Positions 4,280 through 6,642 of a stretch of 6,642 bases of DNA are shown piece after piece; positions within the stretch are counted from its first letter, which is position 1, and each line of letters starts with the position of its first letter. This DNA is from Gemmobacter sp. Lineage in GTDB: Bacteria > Pseudomonadota > Alphaproteobacteria > Rhodobacterales > Rhodobacteraceae. The stretch covers positions 1-6,642 of the forward strand of contig DOMY01000165.1 of assembly GCA_003509785.1 (NCBI GenBank). Reading direction: 5' to 3'. The position numbers and the translations under genes are program-made. The notes under the pieces were generated by a model. The model was not told the DNA's origin and did not search any database. It saw nothing but the letters and a program-made list of their open reading frames with translations.

Positions 4280-5761
4280 ATGCCCCTGCGCCCGCATCCC
4301 GGCCTGCAGATCGACGGGTTCACCCTGGGCGAAAAGCTGCATCAGGGCGGTTTTGCCACGATCTGGGAAGTGACCCATCCGCTGCATCCCGGGCCGATGG
4401 TGATGAAGGTGCCGGTCATTCTGGATGGCTATGACGGGCCGACCATCGTGGGGTTCGAGGTGGAGCAGATGATCATGCCGCGCCTTGCAGGCCCGCATGT
4501 GCCCCGAGTGATCGCCGAGGGCGATTTTGCGGTGCTGCCCTATATCGTGACCGAACGGCTGCCGGGCGATTCGATGCTGCGGCTGTTCGGCCAGGCGCCG
4601 CTGCCGCTGTCGGATGTGATCGAGGTGGCGGCGCGGATGGCGCAGGCGGTGCATGAACTGCACCGGCAACATGTGATCCATCTGGATCTGAAGCCCGAGA
4701 ATTTCCTGCAGCGCGACACCGGCGAGATGGTGCTGGTGGATTACGGCCTGTCGCGCCATGCCGATCTGCCCGATCTGCTGGCCGAAGAATTCACCATCCC
4801 GATGGGCACCTTTCCCTATATCGCGCCAGAGCAATATCTGCGCTGCCGCGATGATCTGCGCAGCGATATCTTCGCGCTGGGGGCGATGATCTATGAGCTG
4901 GCGACCGGGCGGCCGCCCTTTGGCCGGCCCGAAAAGCTGAAGGCGGTGCGGCGGCGGCTGTGGCGCGATCCGGTGCCGCCCCGGGCGCTGAACCCCGAAA
5001 TCCCCGAATGGCTGCAAGAGATCATCCTGCGCGCGCTGGAGGTGCTGCCGCAGCGGCGCTATCAGTCGGCGGCGCAGATGGTGTTCGATCTGACGCATCC
5101 GCTGCAGGTGAAGCTGACGGCGCGGGCGCATCGCTTGCAGGCCGACGGGCGGATGGATGTGATGCGGCGCTGGTGGGCGATGCGGGGGGTATCGTCTTTC
5201 GGGCCGCCGCCGGAACTGCGGGCGCAGGTGGATCACGCGCCGATCCTGATGGTGGCGGTGGATCTTTCGCCGCAGATGGAGGCGATCGCGGGCCAGCTGC
5301 GCCGCGCCGTGCAGCGGATGCTGGTGCTGGAACCGGATGCGCGGGTGGCCTGCGTCAATGTGATCAAGACGGCCCGCATCGGGCTGGATGTCACCACCGA
5401 CGATCAGGGCAACAATCTGCATGTGGCGCGGCTGGTGGGGCTGCGCGCCTGGGCCGGGGGGCTGGATCTGCCCGAAGAGCGGCTGACCTTCACGGTGCTG
5501 GAAGGCGCCGATCCGGGGGCGGTGCTGATCGACCATGCTGACAAGATTCCGGTCAGCCATATCCTGATGGGCGCGCGCGGCCATTCTTCGGCGCGGCAAT
5601 ATCTGGGGTCGGTCTCCAGCCAGGTGGTGGCGCGGGCGCGCTGTTCGGTGACGGTGATCCGCGCGCCGCGCAGCCCGGCGGCCGAAAGCCCGGGCGAAAC
5701 CCCGCAAGAGGTGCTGGACCGCGCCGCCGCGCTGATTCAGGGCGAATTCCGCGAGGCTTGA
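4280..5761 (+). CDS. Ser/Thr protein kinase fused to a C-terminal universal stress domain
   Basis: The 493-residue product joins two domains. Residues 14-275 are a Hanks-type kinase: glycine loop LHQGGFATIW (20-29), ATP lysine K43, probable alpha-C glutamate E62, catalytic loop HLDLKPEN (134-141; D136, K138, N141), metal-binding DYG (154-156), APE (182-184) and SDIFALG (195-201, D196). All catalytic residues are present, so it should be active. HRD is HLD here, as in myosin light chain kinases, so the usual activation-loop-sensing arginine is missing. Residues 318-463 are a Usp domain: ILMVAVDLS (322-330), then ILMGARGHSSARQYLGSVSS (428-447), with the G-x2-G-x8-G-S loop one residue shorter than the ATP-binding consensus. 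No membrane segment or extracellular sensor is present, so the Usp domain is the likely input, perhaps binding ATP or AMP (inference). The ATG at 4280 has GAGGAG (4266-4271) eight bases upstream. Fusions of this kind are known in proteobacteria; their targets are mostly undefined. Confidence 0.94.
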   Translation: MPLRPHPGLQIDGFTLGEKLHQGGFATIWEVTHPLHPGPMVMKVPVILDGYDGPTIVGFEVEQMIMPRLAGPHVPRVIAEGDFAVLPYIVTERLPGDSMLRLFGQAPLPLSDVIEVAARMAQAVHELHRQHVIHLDLKPENFLQRDTGEMVLVDYGLSRHADLPDLLAEEFTIPMGTFPYIAPEQYLRCRDDLRSDIFALGAMIYELATGRPPFGRPEKLKAVRRRLWRDPVPPRALNPEIPEWLQEIILRALEVLPQRRYQSAAQMVFDLTHPLQVKLTARAHRLQADGRMDVMRRWWAMRGVSSFGPPPELRAQVDHAPILMVAVDLSPQMEAIAGQLRRAVQRMLVLEPDARVACVNVIKTARIGLDVTTDDQGNNLHVARLVGLRAWAGGLDLPEERLTFTVLEGADPGAVLIDHADKIPVSHILMGARGHSSARQYLGSVSSQVVARARCSVTVIRAPRSPAAESPGETPQEVLDRAAALIQGEFREA

Positions 5762-5777
5762 GGGCGTTTGCAGGGGC

Positions 5778-5807
5778 TTGCACATTTCCGACTGAAACGC
5801 TAAGAAT
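5778..5807 (+). promoter_or_regulatory. weak candidate internal promoter after the kinase gene
   Basis: TTGCAC (5778-5783), an 18-base spacer and AAGAAT (5802-5807) form a loose sigma-70-like pair in the least GC-rich part of the 113-base gap. A transcript would start near 5814 and begin almost directly with the hairpin at 5820-5860. The match is poor at both elements (three and four of six), so the downstream genes may instead depend on read-through from the kinase gene. Confidence 0.22.
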
Positions 5808-5819
5808 ATGGGGATCAAG

Positions 5820-5860
5820 CCCGCCGCCAGATCGGGGCCGGACCCATTTCCGGCGGCGGG
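5820..5860 (+). promoter_or_regulatory. strong leader hairpin directly before the ribosome site
   Basis: CCCGCCGCC (5820-5828) and GGCGGCGGG (5852-5860) form a perfect 9-base GC stem around a 23-base loop. The 3' arm ends two bases before the GGAGG (5863-5867) that serves the gene starting at 5875. No U tract follows, so it is not a standard terminator. It could stabilise the mRNA end, slow ribosome access or act as an attenuation or processing site between the kinase gene and the small genes. Confidence 0.45.
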
Positions 5861-5874
5861 ACGGAGGATTTCCC

Positions 5875-6117
5875 ATGACAGATCAGGCAAGGGCGCTGCT
5901 GGCCACGGATGCGCTGGCGCGGGGCTTGGGGGCGGGCGGCTTGCATCCTGCCCTGCGCGCGGCCCTGAAGGCGGGGCTGCATTTTCCGGCGCGGGTGGTG
6001 GGGCCACAGGTGGCGTGGGCCGATGCGGCGGGGCAGGGCCGGATCGTGGCGCGGCCCCTGGCCGTCGGGCCGGGCTGTAAGGCGTGGTCGGGCGGCAAGA
6101 TGGGGGCGGGCGCATGA
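5875..6117 (+). CDS. small protein of unknown function, 80 residues
   Basis: The ATG at 5875 has GGAGG seven bases upstream, and the TGA overlaps the next gene's start as ATGA, so translation of the two is probably coupled. The product starts MTDQARALLATDALARGLGA, a probable amphipathic helix, continues with a second alanine/leucine-rich helix (24-34), then VVGPQVAWAD and RIVARPLAVGPGCKAW, and ends in a glycine-rich tail. It has one cysteine (C68), no signal peptide and no membrane segment. I do not recognise a family. Coding is supported by the ribosome site, the overlap with a longer downstream frame and the absence of any better frame in this interval. Its composition, rich in Ala and Gly, is close to what GC-rich shadow frames give, so some caution is needed. 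Its place after the kinase gene suggests, but does not show, a link to that system. Confidence 0.7.
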   Translation: MTDQARALLATDALARGLGAGGLHPALRAALKAGLHFPARVVGPQVAWADAAGQGRIVARPLAVGPGCKAWSGGKMGAGA

Positions 6118-6617
6118 TCCATGCACGCAACCCGCTGCAAGCCGCCAGCCCCGCCGAAGGTATCCCGCTGGAGGCACTGGGCTTCGATGCCTTCGAAACC
6201 GCGCTGGTGCCGGTGCTGCGGCATTTTCTGACCGCGCTGGCCAGCCCCGACAGTCAGGGCTGGCGGCTGGCCTATGGCATTGCCGCCGAACGCTGGGGCC
6301 CGGGCGACGGGCCGCAGATCGCGCATCGGCTGTTCGGCATGGTCGAGGCGATGCAGGCCTGCCGCCCCACGCGCTTTCGCTTTGGCAATCCGCTTTGCGC
6401 GCAGTGCCGGGGCCTGCTGACCCCGGATGAGGTGGCCTTTGTCACCCTGCTGCACCATATGCGCCGCGACCGGACCGATGCGGCGCGCCCGGCCCTGGCC
6501 GATCTCAGCGGCGGGGTGATGGATGTGGCGCTGATCCGGGCCGGGCTGAGCTTTGCGGCGCGCTTTCCCGCCATGGCTGGCGCCGCGCAGCAGGCAGGCA
6601 CACGCCACCTGCACTGA
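6114..6617 (+). CDS. protein of unknown function with CxxC motif, 167 residues
   Basis: The start is taken at the ATG at 6114, overlapping the previous stop as ATGA; an in-frame GTG at 6084 would add ten residues from inside the upstream gene and is less likely. The product looks mainly helical and soluble. A conserved-looking core runs from GFDAFETALVPVLRHFLTAL (23-42) through WRLAYGIAAERWGPGDG (50-66) and HRLFGMVEAMQAC (71-83). Then come FGNPLCAQCRGLLTPDE (90-106), a helix with H114/H115, and a final helical stretch up to residue 154. C83, C95 and C98 plus the nearby histidines could bind zinc or an iron-sulfur cluster, or C95/C98 could be a redox pair. I do not recognise the family and give no function. 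The ordinary amino acid mix (Trp, Phe, Tyr, Asp spread through the chain) supports a real protein. It is the last complete gene of the plus-strand run; the 25 bases after it show nothing notable. Confidence 0.83.
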   Translation: MIHARNPLQAASPAEGIPLEALGFDAFETALVPVLRHFLTALASPDSQGWRLAYGIAAERWGPGDGPQIAHRLFGMVEAMQACRPTRFRFGNPLCAQCRGLLTPDEVAFVTLLHHMRRDRTDAARPALADLSGGVMDVALIRAGLSFAARFPAMAGAAQQAGTRHLH

Positions 6618-6642
6618 TCCTGCCCATTCCTCTTGGCCCAAA

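Noticed and set aside
5766..5784. Possible sigma-54 promoter around the repeated TTGCA
   Set aside because: With TTGC as the -12 element, the -24 position ten bases upstream reads TT instead of the required GG.
4076..6130. 684-residue open frame antisense to the kinase gene
   Set aside because: It mirrors the kinase frame in GC-rich DNA; its product is Arg/Pro/His/Gln-rich with no fold-like pattern, while the plus-strand frame has complete kinase and Usp motifs.
1..6642. Transposon, CRISPR array, tRNA or phage elements
   Set aside because: I found no terminal inverted repeats with a transposase, no regularly spaced repeats, no tRNA-like T-arm or acceptor pairing and no phage-type genes; composition is even throughout.

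Overview
The window is a high-GC (roughly 65 percent) stretch of bacterial chromosome. Gene content, codon use and the order nfuA-tsaB-rimI suggest an alphaproteobacterium of the Rhodobacteraceae type (Rhodobacter/Paracoccus relatives); this is inferred from protein character, not from a database match. I see no insertion sequence, tRNA, rRNA, CRISPR array or prophage gene.

Left part, all on the minus strand. Positions 1-676 hold the 5' two thirds of a BMP-family (PnrA-like) periplasmic substrate-binding protein, cut off by the window edge, with its own candidate promoter. Reading leftward from 2420 is a tight housekeeping set: an NfuA-type iron-sulfur carrier, TsaB (tRNA t6A synthesis) and a RimI-like N-acetyltransferase. 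Their ends overlap by 11 and 4 bases, and the second and third genes start with TTG and GTG. The set has a well-formed promoter whose spacer is a perfect inverted repeat. Upstream lies a 57-residue unknown protein (2506-2679), then 221 bases without a gene, then a stand-alone universal stress protein (2901-3356).

Right part, plus strand, divergent from the stress protein gene. A calcineurin-like metallophosphoesterase (3536-4276) is followed after 3 bases by a protein that fuses a Ser/Thr protein kinase to a C-terminal universal-stress domain (4280-5761). After a 113-base gap with a strong leader hairpin come two unrecognised small genes overlapping by ATGA (5875-6117 and 6114-6617); the second has a CxxC pair plus a third cysteine.

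The most interesting reading is that the right part is a signalling module: a kinase with a built-in Usp (possibly nucleotide-sensing) domain, a partner phosphoesterase, a free Usp protein and two small unknown proteins. The divergent intergenic region carries a 9-of-10 match to the FNR/Anr box, so the module may be tied to oxygen limitation. The parts are recognisable families; their joint role and the FNR link are inference.
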